DNA of 24,648 bases from an uncultured Phascolarctobacterium sp. (lineage in GTDB: Bacteria; Bacillota; Negativicutes; Acidaminococcales; Acidaminococcaceae): positions 1-24,648 of the forward strand of contig USBG01000010.1 in the NCBI GenBank assembly GCA_900552855.1, read 5' to 3'. The notes under the pieces were generated by a model. It had not been told where the DNA came from. It was given only the letters and a program-made list of their open reading frames with translations, and did not search any database. This document shows, in pieces, positions 6,029 to 15,142 of this stretch. The translations under genes were made by a program, and so were the position numbers. Position 1 is the stretch's first letter, and every line of letters begins with the position of its first letter.

Positions 6029-8686
6029 ATGCGTAAGGAAAGGAAACCAAGACAACAGAATAGTGGTAAGGGTACTATGTATGTTGGTATTACCTGTATT
6101 GTTTTGGCTATAATCTATGGCTTGGCGTACTTTGCCGTATTTAATGTAGCTCCTATACAATTTGCTAATAGCGTTCAGTTGTATCTATTTGGCAGCTTAT
6201 CATTTTTAATGCCTTTTGTGCTGCTATTTTTAGGTTATTTACTTATTTTATGTGATTCTGTAAGCTTTTTTAACAAGAAAACAATGGCTTTTCTTATGGT
6301 GATGCTGTGCCTTTTAGGCACAGCTCATCATATTTTAGTACCCTTTAAGGAAGAACTGTATCCAGAACAGCTAAAGGCTGGTGGTGGTATTATTGGTGGC
6401 CTTGTGGCCTGGCTGATGCATAATCTGTTAGGTGAAGATGGTACTAATTTTTTTCTAGTGTGTGTGTGGCTTTTGATTATAGCCATAGCTTTGCCTTGGA
6501 GAAGCATTTATAATTTATTTAGGGGGATGTTTTTTTCTCCTGAAATCAAGGAAAAGCCTAAAAAAGAGGTAAAAGTAGAGCCTAAAGAAATTAAAAGAGA
6601 AGCTAAGCCGATTAAAAATGTGCCCGTCTTTAAACCTGAAAATAAGGCTAATTCTATTAGAGATGTTTATCGTGGTGAAGAGTTTGACCGTTTTCAGGAT
6701 GGTATAAAAAAACAATCTACCTTTAAACGTATATTGAAAATTAATGATGATAATATTTATGAGCAGGAGCCTATAAAAGAGGAAATCCAAAGAAATCCCG
6801 TAAAGGTTCCTGAATGGGTAGAACGTCCTGCTCAGCAGGTCATTATTAGACCTAAAATAAACTATGGTGAGGAGCAGACTGCTATCCCTGATTCTGGTTT
6901 TAAGAGCGAGCAGACTTTTCAACATGAAGCTTCGAAAACAGAGCCTGAAAAGCAGGGGGAAAATCTTTCTAGCTTGTTTGTAAATAACACTTACGGAAAA
7001 CAAGAAGACTTCACTTCAAATGCTAGTGCTATTCAGACTTCATATACAGGTTCTGAAAGAGAATCGATGTTTAGTGAAGTTAAATCTGTAGCAGAAGAAC
7101 TGATATTAAAAAATGATGGAGCCACAGAAGCTGTTAAGAGTGATAAAATGGCTGATAATAAGGTCCCTATTTATGACAGTGCTGAAAAAATTAAGACTGC
7201 AGTAGATTTTTCTCACAAAGTGGAGGAGCAGGAAGGAAGTGCGTACAAGCTTCCTCCTCTGGATATTTTAAATATGCCCCAGGTGACACCGGCTTCCTCA
7301 TATGAAAAGGATATTATGCAGCAATGCGCTGTTCTTGAACAAACCTTGGCTGATTTTCGTGTAAGGGCTAAGGTTATTGCTGTTACCAGAGGTCCTTCAG
7401 TAACACGGTTTGAGCTAGAGCCCGCTCCAGGAGTAAAGGTAAGCTCTGTAGTAAATTTGGCAGATGATATAGCTTTAAGGCTTGCTGCTCCAGGTGTACG
7501 TATAGAAGCTCCTATTCCTGGCAAATCTGCAATTGGTATTGAGGCACCAAACACTAAAAATGACCCTGTCTGCTTCCGTGAGGTTGTAGATAGTGAAGCA
7601 GTTCGCAACGGTACATCCAGTCTTTGTATTGGTTTAGGCAAGGATATTAGTGGTAATATTATTCCTGCTGATTTATCTAAAATGCCCCATTTATTGGTTG
7701 CTGGTTCTACTGGTTCTGGTAAGTCCGTATGTATTAATACTATTATTGCGGGAATTCTGTATAAAGCACGTCCTGAGGATGTAAAATTAATTTTAGTTGA
7801 CCCCAAGGTGGTAGAGCTTTCTAACTATAATGGTATTCCACATCTTTTGACTCCTGTTGTTACAGAGCCTAAAAAAGCGGCATCTGCACTTCATTGGGCA
7901 GTAGCTGAAATGGAGCGTCGTTATCAAACCTTTGCGGATAATCATGTTCGTGATATTAATAGTTATAATGCTCAGGCACCACAAAAGATGCCATTTATTG
8001 TTATTATTATTGACGAGCTTAGTGACTTGATGATGGTAGCAAAGGTGGATGTAGAGGATGCTATCCTGCGTTTGGCTCAAAAGGCTCGTGCAGCAGGTAT
8101 TCATCTTATTTTGGCAACACAAAGACCGTCTGTTGATGTTATTACTGGTATCGTAAAGGCTAATATTCCCTCCAGAATTGCGTTTGCGGTTTCTTCTCAA
8201 ACCGATTCACGTACTATTATTGATATGGGTGGGGCGGAAAAGCTTTTAGGCAAAGGCGATATGTTGTTCTATCCTATAGGTATGAACAAGCCTGTCAGAG
8301 TGCAGGGTGCCTTTGTTAGTGATGCTGAGTTAAATAGAATTGTTGACTTTATTATCAAGCAGTCCATTCCTGTTAATTATACCGAAGAGGTTACTGAACA
8401 GGAGCTGGAGTGTGATGGCAAATCTTCAGCTCAGGATGAAAATAGCAATAGTCCAATGAATGCTGAGGATGAACTGTTCGAGGATGCTGTAAAGCTGGTA
8501 CTCGATATGGGGCAAGCTTCATCTTCCATGCTGCAGCGCAGGTTTAGAATTGGTTATACCAGAGCTGCCAGATTAGTTGATACAATGGAAGAGATGGGAA
8601 TTGTTGGTCAGGCTGTCGGCAGTAAGCCACGTGAAGTAATTATGTCTCGTCAGGAAGTAGAGGAACGCTTCCTGCGCAAGGAATAA
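6029..8686 (+). CDS. ftsK: FtsK/SpoIIIE-family DNA translocase
   Basis: Septum-associated ATP-driven DNA pump that clears chromosomes at division. Domain order: a basic N-terminus; four or five membrane helices (about residues 17-155); a charged, low-conservation linker (about 165-420) rich in Lys, Glu and Pro; and the motor. The motor has Walker A GSTGSGKS at about 559, Walker B IIIDELSDLMM with Asp662, and the ATQRPSVDVITG segment. The C-terminal winged-helix gamma domain (about 813-885, with SMLQRRFRIGYTRAARLVD) normally reads KOPS/SRS polarity sequences. I chose ATG 6029 over the upstream in-frame GTG 6023 because GGAG at 6018-6021 is seven bases from the ATG but only one from the GTG. 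This gives 885 residues, in the normal range. rodZ follows after 16 bases. Confidence 0.95.
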   Translation: MRKERKPRQQNSGKGTMYVGITCIVLAIIYGLAYFAVFNVAPIQFANSVQLYLFGSLSFLMPFVLLFLGYLLILCDSVSFFNKKTMAFLMVMLCLLGTAHHILVPFKEELYPEQLKAGGGIIGGLVAWLMHNLLGEDGTNFFLVCVWLLIIAIALPWRSIYNLFRGMFFSPEIKEKPKKEVKVEPKEIKREAKPIKNVPVFKPENKANSIRDVYRGEEFDRFQDGIKKQSTFKRILKINDDNIYEQEPIKEEIQRNPVKVPEWVERPAQQVIIRPKINYGEEQTAIPDSGFKSEQTFQHEASKTEPEKQGENLSSLFVNNTYGKQEDFTSNASAIQTSYTGSERESMFSEVKSVAEELILKNDGATEAVKSDKMADNKVPIYDSAEKIKTAVDFSHKVEEQEGSAYKLPPLDILNMPQVTPASSYEKDIMQQCAVLEQTLADFRVRAKVIAVTRGPSVTRFELEPAPGVKVSSVVNLADDIALRLAAPGVRIEAPIPGKSAIGIEAPNTKNDPVCFREVVDSEAVRNGTSSLCIGLGKDISGNIIPADLSKMPHLLVAGSTGSGKSVCINTIIAGILYKARPEDVKLILVDPKVVELSNYNGIPHLLTPVVTEPKKAASALHWAVAEMERRYQTFADNHVRDINSYNAQAPQKMPFIVIIIDELSDLMMVAKVDVEDAILRLAQKARAAGIHLILATQRPSVDVITGIVKANIPSRIAFAVSSQTDSRTIIDMGGAEKLLGKGDMLFYPIGMNKPVRVQGAFVSDAELNRIVDFIIKQSIPVNYTEEVTEQELECDGKSSAQDENSNSPMNAEDELFEDAVKLVLDMGQASSSMLQRRFRIGYTRAARLVDTMEEMGIVGQAVGSKPREVIMSRQEVEERFLRKE

Positions 8687-8702
8687 TTTGGAGGTACTGA
8701 TT

Positions 8703-9467
8703 GTGGAAGATATAAAGGGTGTAGGTGCTGTTCTGCGTGAAGCTAGGGAAGCTAAGAAGCTTTCTATTATGGATATTGAAAAGGCTATCAATGTCCGCTC
8801 TTCATATATACAGGCAATAGAGAACGAGGAGTTTGACAAGGCTCCTGGTGATGTGTTTGTACGTGGTATTATTCGCAGCTATGGTAACTATTTAGGTCTT
8901 GATGGTTTAAAGCTTGTTAATATGTATAGAGGCAGCTCAGCTGGTGAAGCAGCTCGTGCTGCTGCTATCCGCGAGGTTGAAAATGTAAAGATGAACATTC
9001 AGCTTAAGGAAAAACGCGACATAGGTTCTGGACGTGGTGGTTTTTCCTTGCCGGAATTTCATTTGCCTATGAAGCAGATTGCTGCAGGTGTTGGTGTTTT
9101 AGCCGTTTTAGGCATTGGCTATTTTGCGGTTCCTAAAATTGTAAATTATGTACAAAGTATACCTGTAGCTCAAGAGGAGCCCACTAAACCTGCGGCTCCT
9201 GCAGAGGTTGCTATTCCTGCTCCTTTAGATAAGGTGGTAGTAGAGATGGAGGCAACTGGTGATTGTTGGCTAGAGGTTACTGCAGATGGCAAGGAAGCCT
9301 TTGCTGCAATGCTTTATGATAAGGATAAAAAGACCTTTGAAGCTAAAGAAAAGCTTGTTGTAAAATATGGCAATATTGATGTAATGAAGGTTGTTTATAA
9401 CGGTAAACCAGTTGATTTTTCTGGTCAACATGGCGTTGTAATTTCTACCTATACTAAAACGGAGTAA
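8703..9467 (+). CDS. rodZ: RodZ-like helix-turn-helix membrane protein (DUF4115 C-terminus)
   Basis: The product (254 aa) resembles RodZ/YmfM, a bitopic membrane protein that links the MreB cytoskeleton to cell-wall synthesis. An N-terminal Cro-like HTH (about 6-75, with LREAREAKKLSIMDIEKAI and APGDVFVRGIIRSYGNYLGL) is followed by a basic juxtamembrane stretch and one membrane helix at about 125-145. A Pro/Ala-rich linker then leads to a DUF4115 beta domain (about 178-250, with GDCWLEV). The start is GTG 8703, seven bases after GGAGGT at 8690-8695; an in-frame TTG at 8688 overlaps that SD and is unlikely. Its place directly after ftsK matches the spoIIIE-ymfM neighbourhood of other Bacillota. 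mreB is not in the window. Confidence 0.88.
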   Translation: MEDIKGVGAVLREAREAKKLSIMDIEKAINVRSSYIQAIENEEFDKAPGDVFVRGIIRSYGNYLGLDGLKLVNMYRGSSAGEAARAAAIREVENVKMNIQLKEKRDIGSGRGGFSLPEFHLPMKQIAAGVGVLAVLGIGYFAVPKIVNYVQSIPVAQEEPTKPAAPAEVAIPAPLDKVVVEMEATGDCWLEVTADGKEAFAAMLYDKDKKTFEAKEKLVVKYGNIDVMKVVYNGKPVDFSGQHGVVISTYTKTE

Positions 9468-9470
9468 TAT

Positions 9471-11513
9471 ATGAAACAATTTTTACCTATAACAGCAGAA
9501 GAAATTGCACAGCGTGGCTGGGAACAGCTTGATTTTCTGTTTATTAGTGGTGACGCCTATGTGGATCATCCTTCCTTTGGTCCTGCTGTAATTTGTCGCG
9601 TTTTAGAGGCACAGGGATATAAGGTTGCTCTTTTGTGTCAGCCTGAATGGGATAAGGCTGATAATTTGGCGGCTTTAGGCAAACCTCGTCTTGGTGTTTT
9701 AATTTCTGGCGGTAATCTTGATTCCATGCTGTGTCATTATACTGCTAGCAAGCATCCGCGTAGTGTTGATAAATATACTGCAGGTGGAGTAATGGGCAAG
9801 CGTCCTGATCATGCAACTATGGTATATGCAAGATTGGCTAAGCAGCTTTGGCCTGATATGCCTGTAATTATTGGTGGTATTGAAGCTAGTTTACGTCGCT
9901 TTGTGCATTTCGATTATTGGGAAAATAAGCTACTGCCTTCTATTTTAGAAAGCAGTGGTGCAGATCTTTTAGTTTATGGTATGGGCGAGAAACAGGTTGT
10001 TGAAATTGCTGACTATTTAGCTGGCGGTGCAACACTTGATGATATGCGCTATATTCGCGGTACAGCCTATGCTTCTAAGGTTTTGCCTGAGGGAGAAGAG
10101 TATGTAGAGCTTCCTAGTTGGGCAGAAATTCAACAGGATAGAAAGCTTTTTGCTAAGGCCTATAAGCTACAAAGTCGAGAACAGGATCCTTTTTATGGCA
10201 AAATCGTAGTGCAAAAGGGTCAAAAGAAGTACGTAGTTCAAAATCCATCTGTTTATCCACTTACTCAAGAGGAAATGGATGCAATTTATGATTTGGATTA
10301 TGTGCGTCAATGGCATCCGTCCTATGATGCTTTAGGTGGTGTCGCTGCATTAGAAGAGGTTCAGTACAGTATTGTTAGCTGTAGAGGCTGTTTTGGTAGC
10401 TGCTCCTTCTGTGCAATTCATGCGCATCAGGGACGTATTATTCAGGCTCGTAGTCATGAATCCATCATTCGTGAGGCGAAGATTTTGACTCAAATGCCTG
10501 GCTTTAAGGGTTATATTCATGATGTTGGCGGTCCTACTGCAAACTTCCGTCATCCATCCTGTGCTAAGCAGTTAAAATACGGCGTGTGCAAGGATAGACA
10601 ATGCTTGTTCCCGAAGCCATGTCCTAATATTGATGCAGATCATAGTGATTATATTAGCCTATTAGAAAAGCTGCGTGCTCTTCCTGGTGTAAAAAAGGTG
10701 TTTATCCGCAGTGGTATCCGTTTTGATTACCTTCTTGCAGATAAGAATCTTGATTTCTTAGATCAGCTGTGCCGTTATCACGTCAGTGGCTTACTAAAGG
10801 TTGCACCAGAGCATATTTCTCCGCCTGTGTTGGCTAAGATGGGCAAGCCTGGTAAGGATGTTTATCTGAAGTTTATGCGTCTTTATGCGCAGAAAAATAA
10901 AGAGGTGGGACTGGAGCAATATTTGGTACCATACTTTATCTCTAGTCATCCTGGCTGCACATTGAATAATGCTATTGAGCTTGCCGAGTTCTTGCGTGAT
11001 ATTAAGCATCAGCCTGAACAGGTTCAGGACTTTATTCCTACTCCAGGCAGTGCTTCCACAGCTATGTATTATTCTGGCGTTGATCCTGAAACCGGCAAGG
11101 AGCTGTTTGTAGCTCGTAATCCTCATGATAAAGCTATGCAGCGTGCATTAATGCAGTATAAAAACCCTCGTAATAGACAGCTTGTGCTGGAGGCATTGCA
11201 AAAGGCTGACCGTATGGATCTTGTTGGCAGCGATAGCCATTGCCTTATTTATGTTGATCAAGGATGTCCACGTGGACGACAGGCTTCTGGACGTGGTGGT
11301 GAACGTCGTGGCAATGGAGCTGCACGTGGCGGCAAAGCATACAGTGATAGGAATTCCTTTAAAAGCAGAAATGAACGCCATAGCAGCAATACTACACGTG
11401 GTGGTAAAGCAATGAAAGAGCAGGGCTATGGCAGTGGTGGAGGACAGTCACGCAATAGTCAAGGCAAAACAAATAATAATAGTAGAAAAGGTAGATCTGT
11501 GAAGGGTAGATAG
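9471..11513 (+). CDS. ygiQ: YgiQ-family radical SAM protein with Arg/Gly-rich tail
   Basis: The product (680 aa) belongs to the YgiQ family of radical SAM enzymes, whose reaction is not established. The N-terminal family region (FLFISGDAYVDHPSFGPAV; GVLISGGNLDSM; IGGIEASLRRF) is followed by the iron-sulfur motif in CRGCFGSCSFC. Cys307, Cys311 and Cys314 form the CX3CX2C cluster site. A second Cys-containing segment (YGVCKDRQCLFPKPC) and VAPEHISPPVL are also family-typical. The last 80 or so residues (from about 597) are a low-complexity tail of RGG-like, Ser- and Asn-rich sequence ending in basic residues. GGAG at 9461-9464 lies within the end of rodZ, and only three bases separate the genes, so translation is likely coupled. 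The family call is firm; function is unknown. Confidence 0.92.
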   Translation: MKQFLPITAEEIAQRGWEQLDFLFISGDAYVDHPSFGPAVICRVLEAQGYKVALLCQPEWDKADNLAALGKPRLGVLISGGNLDSMLCHYTASKHPRSVDKYTAGGVMGKRPDHATMVYARLAKQLWPDMPVIIGGIEASLRRFVHFDYWENKLLPSILESSGADLLVYGMGEKQVVEIADYLAGGATLDDMRYIRGTAYASKVLPEGEEYVELPSWAEIQQDRKLFAKAYKLQSREQDPFYGKIVVQKGQKKYVVQNPSVYPLTQEEMDAIYDLDYVRQWHPSYDALGGVAALEEVQYSIVSCRGCFGSCSFCAIHAHQGRIIQARSHESIIREAKILTQMPGFKGYIHDVGGPTANFRHPSCAKQLKYGVCKDRQCLFPKPCPNIDADHSDYISLLEKLRALPGVKKVFIRSGIRFDYLLADKNLDFLDQLCRYHVSGLLKVAPEHISPPVLAKMGKPGKDVYLKFMRLYAQKNKEVGLEQYLVPYFISSHPGCTLNNAIELAEFLRDIKHQPEQVQDFIPTPGSASTAMYYSGVDPETGKELFVARNPHDKAMQRALMQYKNPRNRQLVLEALQKADRMDLVGSDSHCLIYVDQGCPRGRQASGRGGERRGNGAARGGKAYSDRNSFKSRNERHSSNTTRGGKAMKEQGYGSGGGQSRNSQGKTNNNSRKGRSVKGR

Positions 11514-11515
11514 TT

Positions 11516-12502
11516 ATGCTACGTTATGTTTTTCTGATTCTGGCTGTCGTTAGCCTGCTTACAGCAGGTTGTAGTGGTAGCAATGACGATGATAAACAAT
11601 TGAATAAAGCATTGATTTTGTATTCTGAACTAGATCCTGAGTATACAGAGAATTTGGTGCGGAGCTACAATAAAAGCACTGGTGGCAAAATTCTCTTAAA
11701 AGCTATTTATGAAATTAAGCCTGATTCCTACAGACCGGATCTGGTACTGGCAGAAGGTCGTACATTATCTGGTCTGAAGGCTCAGGATAGACTACGTCCT
11801 GTTTTCTTTGAGTTAGGTGATAGATTACCATCTGACTTTAAGGATGCAGATGGATACTGGTATGGAGCGTTTTATGATCCTACAGTTTTTTTAGTAAATC
11901 AGCAGTATGCACGAGAATGCGGACAGCAAAATATTGAAGGCTGGAGTGATCTCGAAACACTGTCTAATGCGCGTATTGCTGTGGAAAATTTGTCTGATAG
12001 CAGCAGTACAAAAAATTTTTTAGGTTCTATGGCAGACCACATGGGCGAGGTAAGCTCACTTAATTATATGTGGAATATTAATCGCTATGTTAGTCAATAT
12101 GCTAAATTTCCTTTTACCCCGATTCGTATGACTGCGGTAGGTGATGCAGATATTGCAATAACCCGCCAAAGTTATGTTTTTAAATACTTGGAAAATGATT
12201 TTCCTGCCTATGTCGTGCATCCCAAAGAAGGCTCTCCTGCTAATATTTATGGTGTAGGACTTTTTTCTGAATGCAATCTGACCAAGGAAGCGGCAAATTT
12301 TTTTGATTGGATTATTGGCAGTGCTGAGGTACAGAAGATTTCCCAGGTGGACGATACTGGCTACTTCTTTTTCTATCCCAGAGGGCGTGACTACGCAGCT
12401 GTGGATGAGAGCAAGCTGTGGCTAAATAAGAGCTATCTTGATTATAAAAAGCAGGAAGAGCTGGTGTCCAAATGGTTGGCAAAGGTAAGGTTTAGTAAAT
12501 AG
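11516..12502 (+). CDS. Solitary periplasmic-binding-protein-like lipoprotein
   Basis: The product (328 aa) starts with a short hydrophobic signal peptide ending in a lipobox, LLTAGC, with Cys19 as the lipid-attached residue, so it should be membrane-anchored outside the cytoplasm. The mature part resembles type-2 solute-binding proteins of ABC transporters. It has an ALILYSELDPEYTENLV opening, a central RPDLVLAEGRTLSGLK strand-helix, DADGYWYGAFYDPTVFLVN (reminiscent of FbpA/AfuA-like ferric and related binders) and a late helix KEAANFFDWIIGSAEVQKI. No permease or ATPase gene is near; neighbours are ygiQ (two bases upstream) and rimO. Ligand unknown. It may feed a transporter encoded elsewhere, act as a sensor, or have a structural role. 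SD AAGGGT lies at the end of ygiQ. Confidence 0.75.
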   Translation: MLRYVFLILAVVSLLTAGCSGSNDDDKQLNKALILYSELDPEYTENLVRSYNKSTGGKILLKAIYEIKPDSYRPDLVLAEGRTLSGLKAQDRLRPVFFELGDRLPSDFKDADGYWYGAFYDPTVFLVNQQYARECGQQNIEGWSDLETLSNARIAVENLSDSSSTKNFLGSMADHMGEVSSLNYMWNINRYVSQYAKFPFTPIRMTAVGDADIAITRQSYVFKYLENDFPAYVVHPKEGSPANIYGVGLFSECNLTKEAANFFDWIIGSAEVQKISQVDDTGYFFFYPRGRDYAAVDESKLWLNKSYLDYKKQEELVSKWLAKVRFSK

Positions 12503-12519
12503 ATTGAGGAGGCAAAATT

Positions 12520-13857
12520 ATGAAAATTGGTATGGTAAGCCTTGGCTGTCCTAAGAATTTGGTAGATTCTGAGGTGATGCTGGGAATTATTCGTGATAAG
12601 GCTTTAACCGTTACAAACGATCCTTCTGAAGCAGATATGATTATTGTTAATACCTGCGGCTTTATTGAAAGTGCTAAGGAGGAATCTATAAATACTATTC
12701 TGCAAATGGCAGAATACAAATCTGAAGGTAACTGCAAATACCTGTTGATGACTGGCTGTCTTGGTCAGCGCTATGCTGATGAGCTTTTTGCTGAAATGCA
12801 GGAAGTAGATGCTATTGTAGGAACTGATGCTTTTACTGATATTGGCTGGGTTATAGACCAGGTTATCAGTGGAAAACGCGTTAAGCATTTAGATAAGCTG
12901 CCTGAGATTAAAGCTGAGGCTGTGGCAACTCTTCCGCGTATGCTAACTACTCCTGATTATATGGCGTATTTAAAAATTGCTGAGGGCTGTGATAACTGCT
13001 GCTCCTATTGCTGTATTCCGCAAATTCGCGGACCTTACACCAGTAAGCCCTATGATGAGGTTATGGCAGAGGCTAGAGCCTTAGCGGCAAGCGGTGTTAA
13101 AGAGCTGATTGTTGTAGCACAGGATACAACTCGTTATGGTGAGGATTTATACGGCAAGCTAATGCTGCCCAAGCTTTTACATGATTTAAATGAGCTTGAT
13201 GGTATTAAATGGATAAGAGTTATGTACCTTTATCCTAACAATTTTAATGATGAGCTTATTGAAGCCTTTGCCACCTTGGACAAGGTTTGTAAATATATCG
13301 ATATTCCTTTACAGCATGCCAGCGACCGCCTGCTGTCTAGCATGAACCGCTATGACACTAAGGCAGAGGTTGAGACTTTGCTGGCAAAGCTGCGTGAGCG
13401 TATTCCTGGTATTACTATCAGAACTACCTTTATAGTTGGTTTCCCTGGCGAGACTGAGGAAGATTTTGAGGAGCTGCAGGGTTTTGTGGAAGCACAACGC
13501 TTTGAAAACGCAGGTGTGTTCCAATATTCTCAAGAGGAAGGAACTGTTGCAGGTGCAATGCCTAATCAGATTGCTCCAGAAATTAAGGAAAACCGTTATC
13601 ATGCACTGATGGCGCTGCAAGCAGGCATTTCTGAGGAACTGCATCAAGAAAGAGAAGACGAGGTCTTAGACGTTATTGTTGAGGGCTTTGATGAAGAAAA
13701 TCCAGAGCTGGCATTTGGTCGCTCCTATCACGAGACACCAGATATTGATGGCAACATCTTTATTGAAGATGCAGGTGAGCTTAAGGTTGGCCAAATGGTC
13801 AAGGTTAGAATTTTACAGGGCTTTACCTATGAAATGGTAGGACAGTTGGCAGAATAG
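12520..13857 (+). CDS. rimO: Ribosomal protein S12 methylthiotransferase RimO
   Basis: The product (445 aa) adds a methylthio group to the conserved aspartate of ribosomal protein S12. The N-terminal methylthiotransferase domain carries the auxiliary-cluster cysteines in SLGCPKNLVDSE (Cys10), NTCGFIESA and MTGCLGQRY. GCPKNLVDSE is diagnostic of RimO rather than MiaB. The radical SAM motif is in EGCDNCCSYC, with CX3CX2C spacing. PLQHASDRLLSSMNR and TTFIVGFPGETEEDF follow, and a TRAM domain (about 375-445) ends the protein. GAGGAGG at 12506-12512 is seven bases before the ATG. It lies between the lipoprotein gene and cinA with short spacers, consistent with one operon. Confidence 0.96.
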   Translation: MKIGMVSLGCPKNLVDSEVMLGIIRDKALTVTNDPSEADMIIVNTCGFIESAKEESINTILQMAEYKSEGNCKYLLMTGCLGQRYADELFAEMQEVDAIVGTDAFTDIGWVIDQVISGKRVKHLDKLPEIKAEAVATLPRMLTTPDYMAYLKIAEGCDNCCSYCCIPQIRGPYTSKPYDEVMAEARALAASGVKELIVVAQDTTRYGEDLYGKLMLPKLLHDLNELDGIKWIRVMYLYPNNFNDELIEAFATLDKVCKYIDIPLQHASDRLLSSMNRYDTKAEVETLLAKLRERIPGITIRTTFIVGFPGETEEDFEELQGFVEAQRFENAGVFQYSQEEGTVAGAMPNQIAPEIKENRYHALMALQAGISEELHQEREDEVLDVIVEGFDEENPELAFGRSYHETPDIDGNIFIEDAGELKVGQMVKVRILQGFTYEMVGQLAE

Positions 13858-13876
13858 CTAGCTTAGGAGGTTTATG

Positions 13877-15139
13877 ATGAAGGTTGAGGTAATCAATACA
13901 GGAACAGAATTATTGTTAGGGGATATCCTCAATACTAATTTCCAATATCTTTCCCGTAAGCTTAATGGTATGGGCTTTGATGTGTTGTATCAAACAACGG
14001 TAGGGGACAATCCTGAAAGGATGAAGCAGGTGCTGGAGCACGCCATGACAAGAGCTGATATTATTATTACCAGTGGTGGTCTTGGTCCTACACGTGGAGA
14101 TATTACTAAGGAAATGGTAATGGAGGTTTGCCATACAGATGCCTATTTAGATTTAGATACATGGGGCCGTATTGACGCCTTTTTCCATAAGAAGGGAATG
14201 TGTGCTCCTGCAAATAATGATAAACAGGCTTATGTTCCTATGGGTGCTGATGTACTGCAGAACGATGTGGGCACAGCTCCTGGATTGTGGCTTGATTATG
14301 AAGATAAAACCTTTATCATGCTGCCCGGGCCTCCTTCAGAATTAGTGGATGTTTGTGAAAAGCAGCTGTGGCCTAGAATGCAGCAGCGTTTTTCTAAGCA
14401 GGGTATAATTTTATCTAGAGTATTGCATCTGCGTGGCATTGGCGAATCCAAGGCTGCAGAGGCAATTGATACTCTTATTACTAGTCAGAGTAATCCAACT
14501 ATTGCTATTTATGCACGTTATGGTGAGATTATTATTCGTATAACTGCTAAAGCAGAAAATGCGGAAAAGGCTAATTCTTTACTAGATAAATGTGAACAGG
14601 ATGTAAGAGTATATCTGGATGATTATATTTATGGAGTAGATGATGACACATTAGCGGCAGCATTAGGCAAAATGCTTTTATCTAGTGATAAAACAATTGC
14701 CTTTGCAGAATCCTGTAGTGGTGGTTTGGCAAGCAGTCTGATTACTGATGTGCCAGGCAGCAGCGAATATCTATTAGGTAGCGTTGTGACCTATACCAAT
14801 ATGGCTAAAAATAAGCTAATAAATGTACAGCAGGATACGCTGAATAGATATGGCGCTGTAAGCCGTGAAACTGCCTGCGAAATGGCTGTAGGCGTTCGCC
14901 GCCTTTTAGGCAGTGATTATGGTGTAAGTATTACTGGTAACGCTGGTCCTGGAGGCAGCGAAGGAAAGCCTGTAGGTCTTGTATATATCGCTGTGGCTAC
15001 AGAGGATGCACTATACTGCCAGGAACATCTTTTTACATCCACGAGAACAGAAAATAAGCTGAGGATTGCACTCACGGCAATCTCCATGGTTATTGATAAA
15101 ATTTTAGAAGAAAAACAGAAAAACAACGGAGGAAAATAA
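13877..15139 (+). CDS. cinA: CinA: nucleotide pyrophosphatase / nicotinamide-nucleotide amidase-type protein
   Basis: Two-domain CinA (420 aa). The N-terminal molybdopterin-binding-like COG1058 domain (VEVINTGTELLLGDILNTN; TSGGLGPTRGDITKE; MLPGPPSEL) is associated with ADP-ribose/NAD(P)-metabolite pyrophosphatase activity. The C-terminal PncC-type amidase domain (from about 255) has ESCSGGLASSLITDVPGSSEY with the active-site serine region at 278-283, and GNAGPGGSEGKPVGLVYIA. Together they fit NMN deamidation/NAD recycling. Two ATGs are adjacent; 13877 is chosen because it is six bases from AGGAGG (13865-13870), while 13874 is only three. In many Bacillota pgsA precedes and recA follows cinA; here neither does. 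Confidence 0.94.
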   Translation: MKVEVINTGTELLLGDILNTNFQYLSRKLNGMGFDVLYQTTVGDNPERMKQVLEHAMTRADIIITSGGLGPTRGDITKEMVMEVCHTDAYLDLDTWGRIDAFFHKKGMCAPANNDKQAYVPMGADVLQNDVGTAPGLWLDYEDKTFIMLPGPPSELVDVCEKQLWPRMQQRFSKQGIILSRVLHLRGIGESKAAEAIDTLITSQSNPTIAIYARYGEIIIRITAKAENAEKANSLLDKCEQDVRVYLDDYIYGVDDDTLAAALGKMLLSSDKTIAFAESCSGGLASSLITDVPGSSEYLLGSVVTYTNMAKNKLINVQQDTLNRYGAVSRETACEMAVGVRRLLGSDYGVSITGNAGPGGSEGKPVGLVYIAVATEDALYCQEHLFTSTRTENKLRIALTAISMVIDKILEEKQKNNGGK

Positions 15140-15142
15140 TTA

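Noticed and set aside
7213..7806. Minus-strand open frame of 197 codons opposite ftsK
   Set aside because: It lies wholly inside the conserved ftsK motor; its sequence mirrors ftsK codons and has no domain features or SD.
11182..11415. Plus-strand 77-codon frame inside ygiQ
   Set aside because: Out-of-frame shadow of the ygiQ C-terminus with no ribosome site.
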